A DNA stretch of 64,000 nt from an uncultured Bacteroidia bacterium (lineage in GTDB: Bacteria; Bacteroidota; Bacteroidia; Bacteroidales; UBA932), in contig CACWOZ010000005.1 in assembly GCA_902762655.1 (NCBI GenBank), forward strand, positions 7,761 to 71,760. The letters run 5' to 3'. Below are positions 17,132 to 26,231 of the stretch, piece after piece. The position numbers were made by a program, and so were the translations under genes. Each line of letters starts with the position of its first letter. Position 1 is the first letter of the stretch. Below the pieces are notes generated by a model. The model was not told the origin of the DNA. It ran no database searches and saw nothing but the letters and a program-made list of their open reading frames with translations.

Positions 17132-19630
17132 ATGACGATCAGAAAAACATTCTTCTTCCTCTGCCTTTCCGCCGTGCTGCTCTTTTCTTGCGGCAAGCCG
17201 GAGACAGGCGGTGAAGGCAATACGGAAGAGCCTTCTGCTCCCGGACAGCAGGAAGGAATAAAGCCGGGCGACCCCGTCCAGGTCGTAGACGGAAAAGTCA
17301 GGTTCTACCTTGATTTCAAGGAAGACGGAATCTTTCGTACCCTCGGCGTGAAGGCGGATTTGGCAAAAGATTACACCTTGGCCGTCGGCGGAAAAGAGTA
17401 CGAGGTGACTTCGGACGAAGAAGGCCGGGCATTTGCTGAAGTAGCCGTCAATCCGGCGGCTTTCTACAATGCATCTGTTGTTTCAGAGGCATCCGGGCCC
17501 TATTTCGGATCTTCTCCCTACATTGGGCTTATACTTCCTCCCGGGCAATTCAGGAGTTCGGCAACGGACGATGCCTCTTCCATGCCGCTGTTTGCATCCT
17601 ACGCCAAAGAGAACGGCAATGTGCTCTATCTGTCGCCGGGATGCGGAATGCTTTCGCTGGATATCAATGGTGCATCCAAACTCGTTTCCGTCAAGGTTGA
17701 GGACCCTGCCGGAACTTTCATATCCGGCTATGGGAACTATGTGGTGTCAAAACAGGCCAACATCATAAGCAAAGGTTTCCCGTGGGTCAGCCTGAACTGC
17801 ACAGGAGCGAGCGGGGGCGGCAAATTCTTTATCCTTGTTGCCGCAGGAGAATATCCCCTGGGTCTTGATGTCACGGTTTCAGATGCCGCGCACCGGAAAC
17901 AGACCCATCATCTGGACCTGCCTTCCCTGCAGTCGGATCAGGTTTATTCGCAGAGTTTTGACTGGTCTCCCGAAGAAGATATCATCTTCTATGAGGGATT
18001 CGATAACTGCGTGTGGGGAGGAGATGTGGTCAGCGGCAGCAGCGGAGCCGGATTCGCTCCGGTTGACAAGGATCCCGGAACTGATGCCGACGCCACCCTC
18101 AGGGGCAACGAACGGGCCCTGGCTATTGTACCCTACAACCAGCCAGGTACCGGATACATTCAGTCTCCGTTATTTATGGATGTGAGCGGCAAGACCGTGG
18201 AGCAGTCACACAAGATGAGTTCCGCCTACGTCGCAAGCCGCAATTTCGGAGGATACAGATTTCTTTACAGATGCCAGGAGCATTCCGGATATGTTGCGCT
18301 TGGGACAGGCGACGAGTACAAGGGAATCTGGCAGACGGTTCCTTTGAAAGATGAAATAGGCGGGCTGTGCGATCTCTCCTTCAGCTTCGATTTCGTGCTT
18401 GCTCCCGGATTCAAGGATCTTCTCCATGTCCAGGTCGTGAACGGAGGATTCGTGGAATCCGTGCAGGTTGACGGAGAGCATCTGGAGAACTTCGGCCAGG
18501 GGACAGGATATATAGGAGTTACGCATACCATCAACCTTGCTCCGGCCAGGTACGCAACGGGTTCCATGGCATCGAAGAAAACCTGGCATCACGCAGAGAT
18601 CAAGATACGGAACGCGAACGATGCGACCTACTTCAGCGTGACGACCGCGGACGAGGGCAAGGGAGTGCACGGATTCTGGCTCGACAACCTGCTGGTCCGC
18701 AGGACGAAGGACCGCAGGACGCGCGACAACGGAACCTTCCGTGTGCTGTACTGGAACATTCAGGACGGAATGTGGGCCGACCAGTACAACAACTACGACA
18801 ATTTCGTTTCGTGGATCAAGCGTTACAGCCCGGACGTCTGTGTCTGGTGCGAAGCAAGATCCATCTTCAACGCTGCCGGCACCAACCTCACGAAGGCCGA
18901 AAAAGCCACCATGTTGACCAACGCATGGCCCTCGCTTTACCCGCGATACAACCACAGTTACTATGCTCTCGGAGGAGACCGCAACAACTACCCCCAGGCG
19001 ATAACTTCGCGCTACAACATCACCACGCTCAAGAGAATCACCGATACCGACGAAGCCGGCCGTCCGGTCGTGAGCGGTGCGGGACTCTTCCGCATCAACG
19101 TGGCCGGAGAGGATATTTACATAGTGACCCTGCATCCCTACGCGCAGGCTTATGCTGCCGATGTGCCCGTAGAGGAGAGAGATGCTTCCGCAGCGGCGCA
19201 CGGGGGAGATTACTACCGCGAACACGAGGTGAAATATGTGATTTCCCAGACCATCAACAATCCGGAATACGCCGGAGTCAAAAACTGGATAATGATGGGA
19301 GACTTCAACTCCCAGTCGCCCAACGACGATTTCTACTACAAGCTCGGCGCGTCCACTACCAAGTATCTGGCCCAGAAGCAGATACTCGACAATACGGAAT
19401 ACCGGGACATAATCGCGGATCAGTACCCCGGAGCCTTCATGACATCCACCTGCGCCGCCACCAGCCGCATCGACTACATGTTCGCTTCAGAGCAGATGTA
19501 CGGACGTGTGGCGAATGCCGTGATACTCACTGATTCCTGGGCCGATCCCTACCAGGTCGACGGTGTCGCCGGATATCTGTGTTACCCGTCGGATCACCGC
19601 CCCGTGATGGTGGACTTCAGAATGAAATAA
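17132..19630 (+). CDS. Surface lipoprotein with C-terminal EEP (endonuclease/exonuclease/phosphatase) domain
   Basis: An 832-residue lipoprotein; lipobox LLFSC with C20. The ATG at 17132 puts the signal peptide at the very N-terminus; an ATG at 17114 would add six polar residues and overlap susD. Residues about 20-300 are beta-rich and unrecognised. About 300-530 looks like a jelly-roll/lectin-like module (IIFYEGFDNCVWGG, FWLDNLLVRR). The EEP domain covers about 534-832 with N542 (WNIQ), E574 (WCEA), D724/N726 (GDFNS) and D821/H822 (SDH), a complete metal and phosphate-cleaving set. It probably cleaves phosphodiesters at the cell surface. The EEP part closely resembles the free enzyme at 30475-31437. 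Confidence 0.88.
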   Translation: MTIRKTFFFLCLSAVLLFSCGKPETGGEGNTEEPSAPGQQEGIKPGDPVQVVDGKVRFYLDFKEDGIFRTLGVKADLAKDYTLAVGGKEYEVTSDEEGRAFAEVAVNPAAFYNASVVSEASGPYFGSSPYIGLILPPGQFRSSATDDASSMPLFASYAKENGNVLYLSPGCGMLSLDINGASKLVSVKVEDPAGTFISGYGNYVVSKQANIISKGFPWVSLNCTGASGGGKFFILVAAGEYPLGLDVTVSDAAHRKQTHHLDLPSLQSDQVYSQSFDWSPEEDIIFYEGFDNCVWGGDVVSGSSGAGFAPVDKDPGTDADATLRGNERALAIVPYNQPGTGYIQSPLFMDVSGKTVEQSHKMSSAYVASRNFGGYRFLYRCQEHSGYVALGTGDEYKGIWQTVPLKDEIGGLCDLSFSFDFVLAPGFKDLLHVQVVNGGFVESVQVDGEHLENFGQGTGYIGVTHTINLAPARYATGSMASKKTWHHAEIKIRNANDATYFSVTTADEGKGVHGFWLDNLLVRRTKDRRTRDNGTFRVLYWNIQDGMWADQYNNYDNFVSWIKRYSPDVCVWCEARSIFNAAGTNLTKAEKATMLTNAWPSLYPRYNHSYYALGGDRNNYPQAITSRYNITTLKRITDTDEAGRPVVSGAGLFRINVAGEDIYIVTLHPYAQAYAADVPVEERDASAAAHGGDYYREHEVKYVISQTINNPEYAGVKNWIMMGDFNSQSPNDDFYYKLGASTTKYLAQKQILDNTEYRDIIADQYPGAFMTSTCAATSRIDYMFASEQMYGRVANAVILTDSWADPYQVDGVAGYLCYPSDHRPVMVDFRMK

Positions 19631-19637
19631 TCAACGT

Positions 19638-20681
19638 ATGACTATGAATATGCACTTATTGAAATTCCTCCTTCCCGTTCCGTTCGCGCTGCTGCTGCAG
19701 TCGTGCGGCGACAAGGATTCCAACGCCGTGCGGAGCGAGATCATGGAGGTATGGAGTTCGGAGGCCTGCGACGACGAGGCCCCGCTCGACAAATTCTGCG
19801 TGAGCGTCAAGGCCGGCACGCAGGATTTCTATGTACGCACCAACGTGTCGGATTTCAAGGCCTTCTGGCAGGATGCCGCCCCGCTCCCATGGGCGGAGGT
19901 CACTGCTTGCGAAGAAGTGTCCGACGGACTGTTCAAGGTAAGCCTTTCTTATGCTGACAGGGCCGATTACCCGCTATATTCGAGGCGTGTCGGAACGCTA
20001 TCGATTGTCAAGCCGGAGGCTTCCCTTGGAGTATTCCTTCCTGTATATCAGGGTGCATACGAGAGAGTCGGAAGCCGTTTCGACGAACTTGTATACGGTT
20101 CGGAGAATCCCTATGTGACTGCCGGCGAGACCGAGATATCTTTCTGGACAACCCAGCTCAAGAGCCTTGGTTTCACATCCGCACCGGTAAGCCCCGACAC
20201 TCTCTCCCGCTGCTATGGAAAAGCCGGGCTTGTGAAACTGGGCGATGATGAAGGCCATCGCGGCTGTATCTACACCCCTTATGACGAAGGATTCCGGAGC
20301 GATTCGCTGCTGATGCTGACTTTCGATGCGGCAGCGTGGAAATCTGCTGACGGCACGCAGATGGATCAGAACAAATTTACGGTCGAAGTGCTTGACGGAG
20401 GCTATATCCGTGATGATGTGGTCGCAGGGAAGACCGTGCTGCAACTGGAAGCCCCCTACATAGGCGAAACAGGTCATTATATGGTATTCGTGGCGGGAAC
20501 CGAAAACAATCCTCTCACGACCCGGACGCGATTCCGCATCTGCTCCGGAACGGAAGACGGCAGCGGCAACGCCCGCCTGTACGTCGACAACATTTCCGTG
20601 GTGCGCCTGATTGACGGTTTCGACGAAGACTTCTTCGCCGCCAACGGCGGAAGCGGGCGGAACAGGTTTTACTCTGAATAA
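19638..20681 (+). CDS. Unrecognised surface lipoprotein
   Basis: A 347-residue lipoprotein with lipobox LLQSC (C23); ATGs at 19638, 19644 and 19650 are all possible starts, and the last would give the most compact signal peptide. The body looks beta-rich, with a region about 30-125 that could be an Ig-like fold and a C-terminal part (ARLYVDNISVVRLIDGF) resembling the end of a jelly-roll module. I recognise no catalytic motif. It sits between an EEP lipoprotein and the second SusC, the place where surface ligand-binding proteins are usually encoded, so a binding role is likely but unproven. Confidence 0.75.
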   Translation: MTMNMHLLKFLLPVPFALLLQSCGDKDSNAVRSEIMEVWSSEACDDEAPLDKFCVSVKAGTQDFYVRTNVSDFKAFWQDAAPLPWAEVTACEEVSDGLFKVSLSYADRADYPLYSRRVGTLSIVKPEASLGVFLPVYQGAYERVGSRFDELVYGSENPYVTAGETEISFWTTQLKSLGFTSAPVSPDTLSRCYGKAGLVKLGDDEGHRGCIYTPYDEGFRSDSLLMLTFDAAAWKSADGTQMDQNKFTVEVLDGGYIRDDVVAGKTVLQLEAPYIGETGHYMVFVAGTENNPLTTRTRFRICSGTEDGSGNARLYVDNISVVRLIDGFDEDFFAANGGSGRNRFYSE

Positions 20682-20692
20682 AAGGATTGGAC

Positions 20693-23600
20693 ATGAATAA
20701 GATGAGAAAAACAATTACTGCGCTGCTGGTGTTCGCGCTCACCGCATGGTCTGCCGCGGCACAGCATCAGCTGAGCGGCGTGGTGACCGATACCGATGGC
20801 ACGCCCCTGCCTGCGGCGACGGTGATGGTAAAGGGCAGTTCCAACGGCGTGTTGACCGACATGGACGGAAAATACACCATCACTGCTGCGGAATCCGCCG
20901 TACTGGTCGCAGACTACATGGGATATGTACCCCAAGAAATAAAGGTGGGCAGGCAGACCGTAATCAACTTCACCCTGGCCGAAGACAAGAACGTACTCGA
21001 GGACGTGGTCGTGATTGCATACGGCACCGCGAAGAAAACCGACCTTACCGGTTCGGTGGCGAACGTAAAGATGGAAGATGTCAAGAGCACCCCGGTCCTC
21101 TCCATCGACAACGCCCTTCAGGGCAGGATTGCCGGCGCCGACTTCATGTCAACCGACGGCGCTCCGGGTTCGACCACCACTATCCGAATCCGCGGAACCC
21201 GTTCCATCTCCGCTTCGAATGAACCTCTGATAGTGGTCGACGGCATAATCGATGCCATCAACGACCTCAACGACATCAACTCCGACGACATCGCGAGCAT
21301 TTCCGTGCTGAAGGACGCTTCCTCCACCGCAATCTACGGATCCCGCGGAGCCAACGGTGTCATTATCATAACGACCAAGAGCGGTTCGAATTCGGGCGAC
21401 AAGCCCAGGATTTCGTTCAAGGCCGATTTCGGAGTCAGCCGTCTGCCTAAGTCGCTGGATCTGATGAACGCTTCGGAATTCGCCCTCTACCGCAACGACT
21501 ATGCTTACTTCGGGAAAGACCCTTCCCACTCTTCGGTCGGGGCCGGCACACCCTTGTCACAATCCGTTTACAAGGATCCCCTCAGCCTCGGAGAAGGCAC
21601 CGACTGGATCAAGGAAATCACCCGTACCGCAATCGTCCAGAATTACGCCCTGTCCGTTATGGGAGGAGACCAGAAACACGACTACTACGTGTCGCTCTCC
21701 TATAACGACACAGAGGGTATCATCCAGGACAGCGGCCAGAAGCGTTTCACCGGCCGCATAAAACTCGACCGCCAGCTGTTCTCCATCCTCAAAGTAGGCT
21801 ACAACGGCTCCTATACCTTCCGCCATACCGACGAAACGAAGGCTTCCATAGGTGGAACTTCGTGGTGGAATTCAGCACAGTACCTGTCTCCGATGATCAA
21901 GGTGACCGACATCGAGAACCCTCTCTACAACCTGGGCCAGCGCATCAACACTCCTCGCGTGCTGATAGACCTCAACACCCATTATACTGAGAGGAATTCG
22001 ATAAACAACTCGTTCGAGGCCGAGCTCACGCCGGTGAAGAACCTGCACGTCAAGAGCATCTTCTCGTACTATCTGTACTTCAGTTCCGGGTATCGCTATA
22101 TCCCCGGGAATCTCCCCGCAAAGACTGCGGACGAGGGAGGACAGGCCACCCGTACCGAAAACCACAGCAATTCCATGTCGTCAGAAACCACGGCCCGCTA
22201 CGAATACAAGAGCGGCAAGCACAGCCTGGTTCCGCTGGTCGGTTTCTCCGTATACAATTCCGACACCGACAACTTCTCCCTTACCGGAAAGGGATATATG
22301 GACGACCAGATACTCTGGAACAACATGAATGCGGTGGTCGACAAGAACACCTACAGCGCGTCCACTTCCACTACCGGAAAAGCCAAGATGTCGGCTTTCG
22401 CCAGGATGGACTACAACTACGACTCCCGTTACTATCTGACCGCCACCATGCGTTATGATGGCGCTTCGAACTTCGCTGCCGACCGCAAATGGGCGCCGTT
22501 CCCCTCCGCCGCATTCAGGTGGAACATTTCCAACGAGGAGTTCCTCAAGGGAGCACGCTGGGCAGACAACCTGTCCCTGCGTCTCAGCGCCGGAAAGACC
22601 GGCAACGACGCCATCAGCGCTTTCCGTTCGCTCGCGGCGCTTTCGAGCACGACCGACGGATATCTGTTCAACAACAGTCAGCCTGTCGCATTCTACCGCA
22701 GCCGTCTCGCCCAGCCAGAACTGAGCTGGGAGAAGACGACATCCTACAACGCCGCTATTGACTGGTCGGGATGGAACGGGCGCTTCAGCCTGACGGCGGA
22801 GGCATATTCTTCGATTACCACCGACCTGCTGCTGTCGGTCCAGGTGGCGAACCAGACAGGTTATTCATCGCACCTGATGAACCTCGGACGCATCTCCAAC
22901 AAGGGTGTTGAACTCTCCTTCGACAGCATGAACCTGGCCCGCAGGAACTTCCAGTGGACCACCTCGTTCACTATCTCGCACAACCGCCAGCGCGTCGAAG
23001 ATGTGGGGACCGAGGAATTCGTGTCGGCGATGAACTCCCCCGGCAACAACCCCTACATGATCTATGGTTATGTGAAAGGATATCCGCTGAACTCCCTGTG
23101 GGGATTCCAGTATGCCGGTGTCTGGAAGAGCGACGAGGAGAGGGAAAGGAACAAGGTTACCAAGACCTACGTGAGCACCACCGCGAACTGGGACGACGGT
23201 ACTCCCCGTTACTACGACACCAACCATGACGGCGTGCTCAATCAGGACGACCTTGTCTATCAGGGCAATGCTGACCCGTATATCTACGGAGGACTCCAGA
23301 ACACCTTCTACTACAAGAACCTGAAACTCGGAGTGTACTTCGCATATTCGCTGGGCGGAAAGATCTACAACTACGCCGAGTTCTACCAGGCCGGAGGCAT
23401 GTACACCAACCAGTACCGTTACATGCTCAACGCCTGGCATCCCGAGCGCAACCCGGAATCCAACATCCCGAGGGCCTGCTACACCGACGTTTCCATCCCG
23501 AGCGACTTCATGATCCACGATGCCTCCTATCTGCGTCTCAAGACCGTGAGCGTCGGGTATACCCTGGATCTCAGCAAGACCCGTTCCGGCTTGCGCGATG

Positions 23601-23764
23601 CAACCTTCACCCTTTCCGGAGAGAACCTCCTGCTGTGGAAATACTACAACGGGTTCGACCCCGACGTTTCGAGCGAAGGAAGTTCTTCGACCCTGCGCCG
23701 TGTCGACCTCGGAGCCTATCCGAAGGCACGTACCATCACTTTCAGCGTTCAAGTAAGATATTAG
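20693..23764 (+). CDS. SusC/RagA-family TonB-dependent transporter
   Basis: Second outer-membrane importer, 1023 residues. Signal peptide about 1-24, CarboxypepD_reg domain about 26-110 (LSGVVTDTDGTPLPAATV), TonB-box/plug start EDVVVIAYGTAKKTDLTGSV, plug to about 235 with LIVVDGII and ASISVLKDASSTAIYGSRG, then the barrel. There is no STN domain, so this one is a transporter without a sigma-linked signalling arm. The ATG at 20693 is preceded by AAAAGGA, and an upstream in-frame TTG at 20687 is less likely. SusD follows four bases after the stop. Confidence 0.95.
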   Translation: MNKMRKTITALLVFALTAWSAAAQHQLSGVVTDTDGTPLPAATVMVKGSSNGVLTDMDGKYTITAAESAVLVADYMGYVPQEIKVGRQTVINFTLAEDKNVLEDVVVIAYGTAKKTDLTGSVANVKMEDVKSTPVLSIDNALQGRIAGADFMSTDGAPGSTTTIRIRGTRSISASNEPLIVVDGIIDAINDLNDINSDDIASISVLKDASSTAIYGSRGANGVIIITTKSGSNSGDKPRISFKADFGVSRLPKSLDLMNASEFALYRNDYAYFGKDPSHSSVGAGTPLSQSVYKDPLSLGEGTDWIKEITRTAIVQNYALSVMGGDQKHDYYVSLSYNDTEGIIQDSGQKRFTGRIKLDRQLFSILKVGYNGSYTFRHTDETKASIGGTSWWNSAQYLSPMIKVTDIENPLYNLGQRINTPRVLIDLNTHYTERNSINNSFEAELTPVKNLHVKSIFSYYLYFSSGYRYIPGNLPAKTADEGGQATRTENHSNSMSSETTARYEYKSGKHSLVPLVGFSVYNSDTDNFSLTGKGYMDDQILWNNMNAVVDKNTYSASTSTTGKAKMSAFARMDYNYDSRYYLTATMRYDGASNFAADRKWAPFPSAAFRWNISNEEFLKGARWADNLSLRLSAGKTGNDAISAFRSLAALSSTTDGYLFNNSQPVAFYRSRLAQPELSWEKTTSYNAAIDWSGWNGRFSLTAEAYSSITTDLLLSVQVANQTGYSSHLMNLGRISNKGVELSFDSMNLARRNFQWTTSFTISHNRQRVEDVGTEEFVSAMNSPGNNPYMIYGYVKGYPLNSLWGFQYAGVWKSDEERERNKVTKTYVSTTANWDDGTPRYYDTNHDGVLNQDDLVYQGNADPYIYGGLQNTFYYKNLKLGVYFAYSLGGKIYNYAEFYQAGGMYTNQYRYMLNAWHPERNPESNIPRACYTDVSIPSDFMIHDASYLRLKTVSVGYTLDLSKTRSGLRDATFTLSGENLLLWKYYNGFDPDVSSEGSSSTLRRVDLGAYPKARTITFSVQVRY

Positions 23765-23768
23765 AATC

Positions 23769-25265
23769 ATGAAGACATACAGAATAATTTTGGCAATCTT
23801 CTGCGCGGCGGCTTTTTCGGCCTGCTCGCTGGACGAGGAATCGACATCTGCGGTGAGTACGCCCGAAAACTTCTTCCGCAGTTATCAGGAGTGCCAGTCG
23901 GTGGTGAACGGCTGCTACATCCCGCTGAAATCGATATACGTTTACAACTACTTCCTTGCTACCGAATGCGTTACGGATGTCATCTGGTGCGCCTCGGGTA
24001 CGCTCGACGCGCAGCTCGACATCAGCCCAGTCAAACCCCGTTTCGGAGCCAACGTATGGCAGCAGGGATATCTCGGAGTGCAGCGCTGCAACTTCGCGGT
24101 GAAAGGCATCGGGGAAAGCACCGTCCTTACCGACGCCCAGCGCAACGAACTGCTGTGCGAGGTCAAGGCCCTGCGCGGCTTCTACTACTGGACCCTCACC
24201 AGTTTCTTCGGCGACGTGCCCTTCTACTTCGACGACGTGACCGACGACGAGGTGCTGGAGCGCATAGCGGTGCTTCCGAGAATGAGTGCGGCGGAGACCC
24301 GCGACAAGGTCATCGCCGACCTCAAGGAGATCGTTTCCCTGGTCCCCCAGACCCGTACGTACGACAACGCCGGCAACAGGCTCGGAGCGGCCATGGCATA
24401 TATGGTCATTGCGAAGATGGCGGTCTGGAACCAGGAATGGGAAACAGCACTCGAAGCCTGCAAGTCGCTTGAGAAGATATACGGCCCCCTCTCGGATTAC
24501 GACCTTGAAGAAAACGTCCTGTGGCGCAACAAGAATACGCCGGAATCCATCTTCGAGATCCAGCATATCTATGTGGACGGAGGCCTTGCCTACACATCCA
24601 ACGTGGCGTGCGTCTGCACCCCTCCGAGGCGCAGCGGCTCGATATACGACGGTATAGACATACCGGAACTCGGCGACGAAGCCACCACATGGCAGTCGGC
24701 CCAGCCCTGCGTATATTACTGCCAGGGACTCATGCCCAAGATGACGGGCGACCTCCGGGCCCTCTACAACACCGCCTGGACTTACGACGGCATCACTTTC
24801 ACCAGCCTGAAGAACAACACCCGCCCATGGATGGGGCCCAAATTCTGGTGCCCGGGAATGAAGACCACGAGGGACAGCAACAACTACAAGATTTTCCGCT
24901 ACGCCGATGCGGTTCTGCTGATGGCCGAATGCTACTGTGAACTCGGCGACAGCGACAATGCGGTCCGCTACCTCAACATGACCCGCAACCGTGCCGGAGT
25001 GAAGGATTACGTCTTCCGCACCTTCCCCCGTCTTCAGGAAGAAATACGCTGTGAGCGCGCCCGCGAACTGTTCGGCGAGTTCCAGCGCAAATTCGACCTT
25101 GTACGGTGGGGAATCTGGTACGATGCAGTGGTGGCCTACAACGACTACGGAACGCTCCAGAACAACATCAAACCCTGCCACGAATACTATCCCATCCCGG
25201 ATGTGCAGGTAGTGTATTCCAAACATAATCTTGACAATAATGCGTATGCGAAATATGGAATGTAA
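23769..25265 (+). CDS. SusD/RagB-family outer-membrane lipoprotein
   Basis: Partner of the second SusC. The 498-residue protein has a lipoprotein signal (C19 in AFSAC), the SusD opening ESTSAVSTPENFFRSYQEC, the helical-repeat segment VKALRGFYYWTLTSFFGDVP, and C-terminal CERARELFGEFQRKFDLVRW plus HEYYPIPDVQV. The 3' end overlaps the next gene by about 20 bases, so translation is coupled. It is shorter than the SusD of the first pair and only distantly similar, suggesting a different ligand or a different part of the same one. Confidence 0.95.
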   Translation: MKTYRIILAIFCAAAFSACSLDEESTSAVSTPENFFRSYQECQSVVNGCYIPLKSIYVYNYFLATECVTDVIWCASGTLDAQLDISPVKPRFGANVWQQGYLGVQRCNFAVKGIGESTVLTDAQRNELLCEVKALRGFYYWTLTSFFGDVPFYFDDVTDDEVLERIAVLPRMSAAETRDKVIADLKEIVSLVPQTRTYDNAGNRLGAAMAYMVIAKMAVWNQEWETALEACKSLEKIYGPLSDYDLEENVLWRNKNTPESIFEIQHIYVDGGLAYTSNVACVCTPPRRSGSIYDGIDIPELGDEATTWQSAQPCVYYCQGLMPKMTGDLRALYNTAWTYDGITFTSLKNNTRPWMGPKFWCPGMKTTRDSNNYKIFRYADAVLLMAECYCELGDSDNAVRYLNMTRNRAGVKDYVFRTFPRLQEEIRCERARELFGEFQRKFDLVRWGIWYDAVVAYNDYGTLQNNIKPCHEYYPIPDVQVVYSKHNLDNNAYAKYGM

Positions 25266-26226
25266 AATCATAGCCCTGACGCTTGCGGCCGTGTTTGGAC
25301 TCGCGGCCTGCGACAAACCGTTTGAATACGACATTCCCCTTTCGGTGACGGCCAGGAACCTGACCCTGTCGGCCGATGCCGGATCCACACACGTTATGGT
25401 TTATGCCACGGGTGTATGGACGGCTTCGCTGTCGGAAGAGGTGGACTGGGCGTCTCTCAACAAGTTGTCGGGAGAAGGCACAAACGACCTTGTGTTCAGT
25501 TATGCCGCCAATTATGGAATAGCCCGCCGCGTGGGCATAGTGCTCGCAAGCGGATCAAAACGCGACACGGTCTTTATGACCCAGACAGGACCTGTCACCT
25601 CCCCTTCGTTCAAACTTGAGTACAATACGCTCGACGTTCTCAAGAACGGAGGTCTTGCCTTCATCCCGGGCACGAGCAATCTTTACTACAGCACCGAAGC
25701 CATCCGCGTCACGGCCATATACATCGACGCCTCCGGTAAGAAAGACACTGTTCTGGTAGCTCCGGAAAATGCATCTTCCGAACACTGGATAGTGGATGTC
25801 GTGAAGCGCTACGACCGCATCGGCCTGGACGTTGCTCCCTACTCTGGAAACGGCTCGCGCAGCGCCGACCTTGTTGTCTCCATCGACGATCCGACCGGAC
25901 GCAACTTCCGTTCCTTGTTCACGGTGAAACAGAGCGCCGAGGCTCCGATGTTCCTGCTGTCGTCGATCTCCGGATCTTACGACAATACGGCTGCGGCGTA
26001 CACGGTCAAGTGCACCCTGAACAACATTTACCCTTACACCGACGATGTGATCATCACATGCTCGGCAGACTGGATACGGAATATACGTCTGACAAAAAAC
26101 GGACTGGAGTTCTCGCTGGAAGCCAATGCGACCGGGATCATGCGCTCCGCGCAGATATCCGTCAACTTCATCGACATAGCCGGCAAGAGTGCGAAGGGTG
26201 AGTTTACCGTCTTACAAAAAGCATAA
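25246..26226 (+). CDS. BACON-domain lipoprotein
   Basis: A 326-residue lipoprotein with C22 in GLAAC. ATGs at 25246 and 25255 are both possible; both overlap the end of susD. The BACON-like domain at about 40-120 shows the pattern VYATGVWTASL, VDWASL, SGEGTNDLVFSY, and a closing VFMTQTG. Two further Ig-like repeats seem to follow (about 130-225 and 235-326, the last with CSADWIRNI and FTVLQKA). BACON domains are thought to bind mucin or glycans, or to act as spacers. It likely forms part of the SusCD-associated surface complex. Confidence 0.82.
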   Translation: MRNMECKIIALTLAAVFGLAACDKPFEYDIPLSVTARNLTLSADAGSTHVMVYATGVWTASLSEEVDWASLNKLSGEGTNDLVFSYAANYGIARRVGIVLASGSKRDTVFMTQTGPVTSPSFKLEYNTLDVLKNGGLAFIPGTSNLYYSTEAIRVTAIYIDASGKKDTVLVAPENASSEHWIVDVVKRYDRIGLDVAPYSGNGSRSADLVVSIDDPTGRNFRSLFTVKQSAEAPMFLLSSISGSYDNTAAAYTVKCTLNNIYPYTDDVIITCSADWIRNIRLTKNGLEFSLEANATGIMRSAQISVNFIDIAGKSAKGEFTVLQKA

Positions 26227-26231
26227 GCGAT

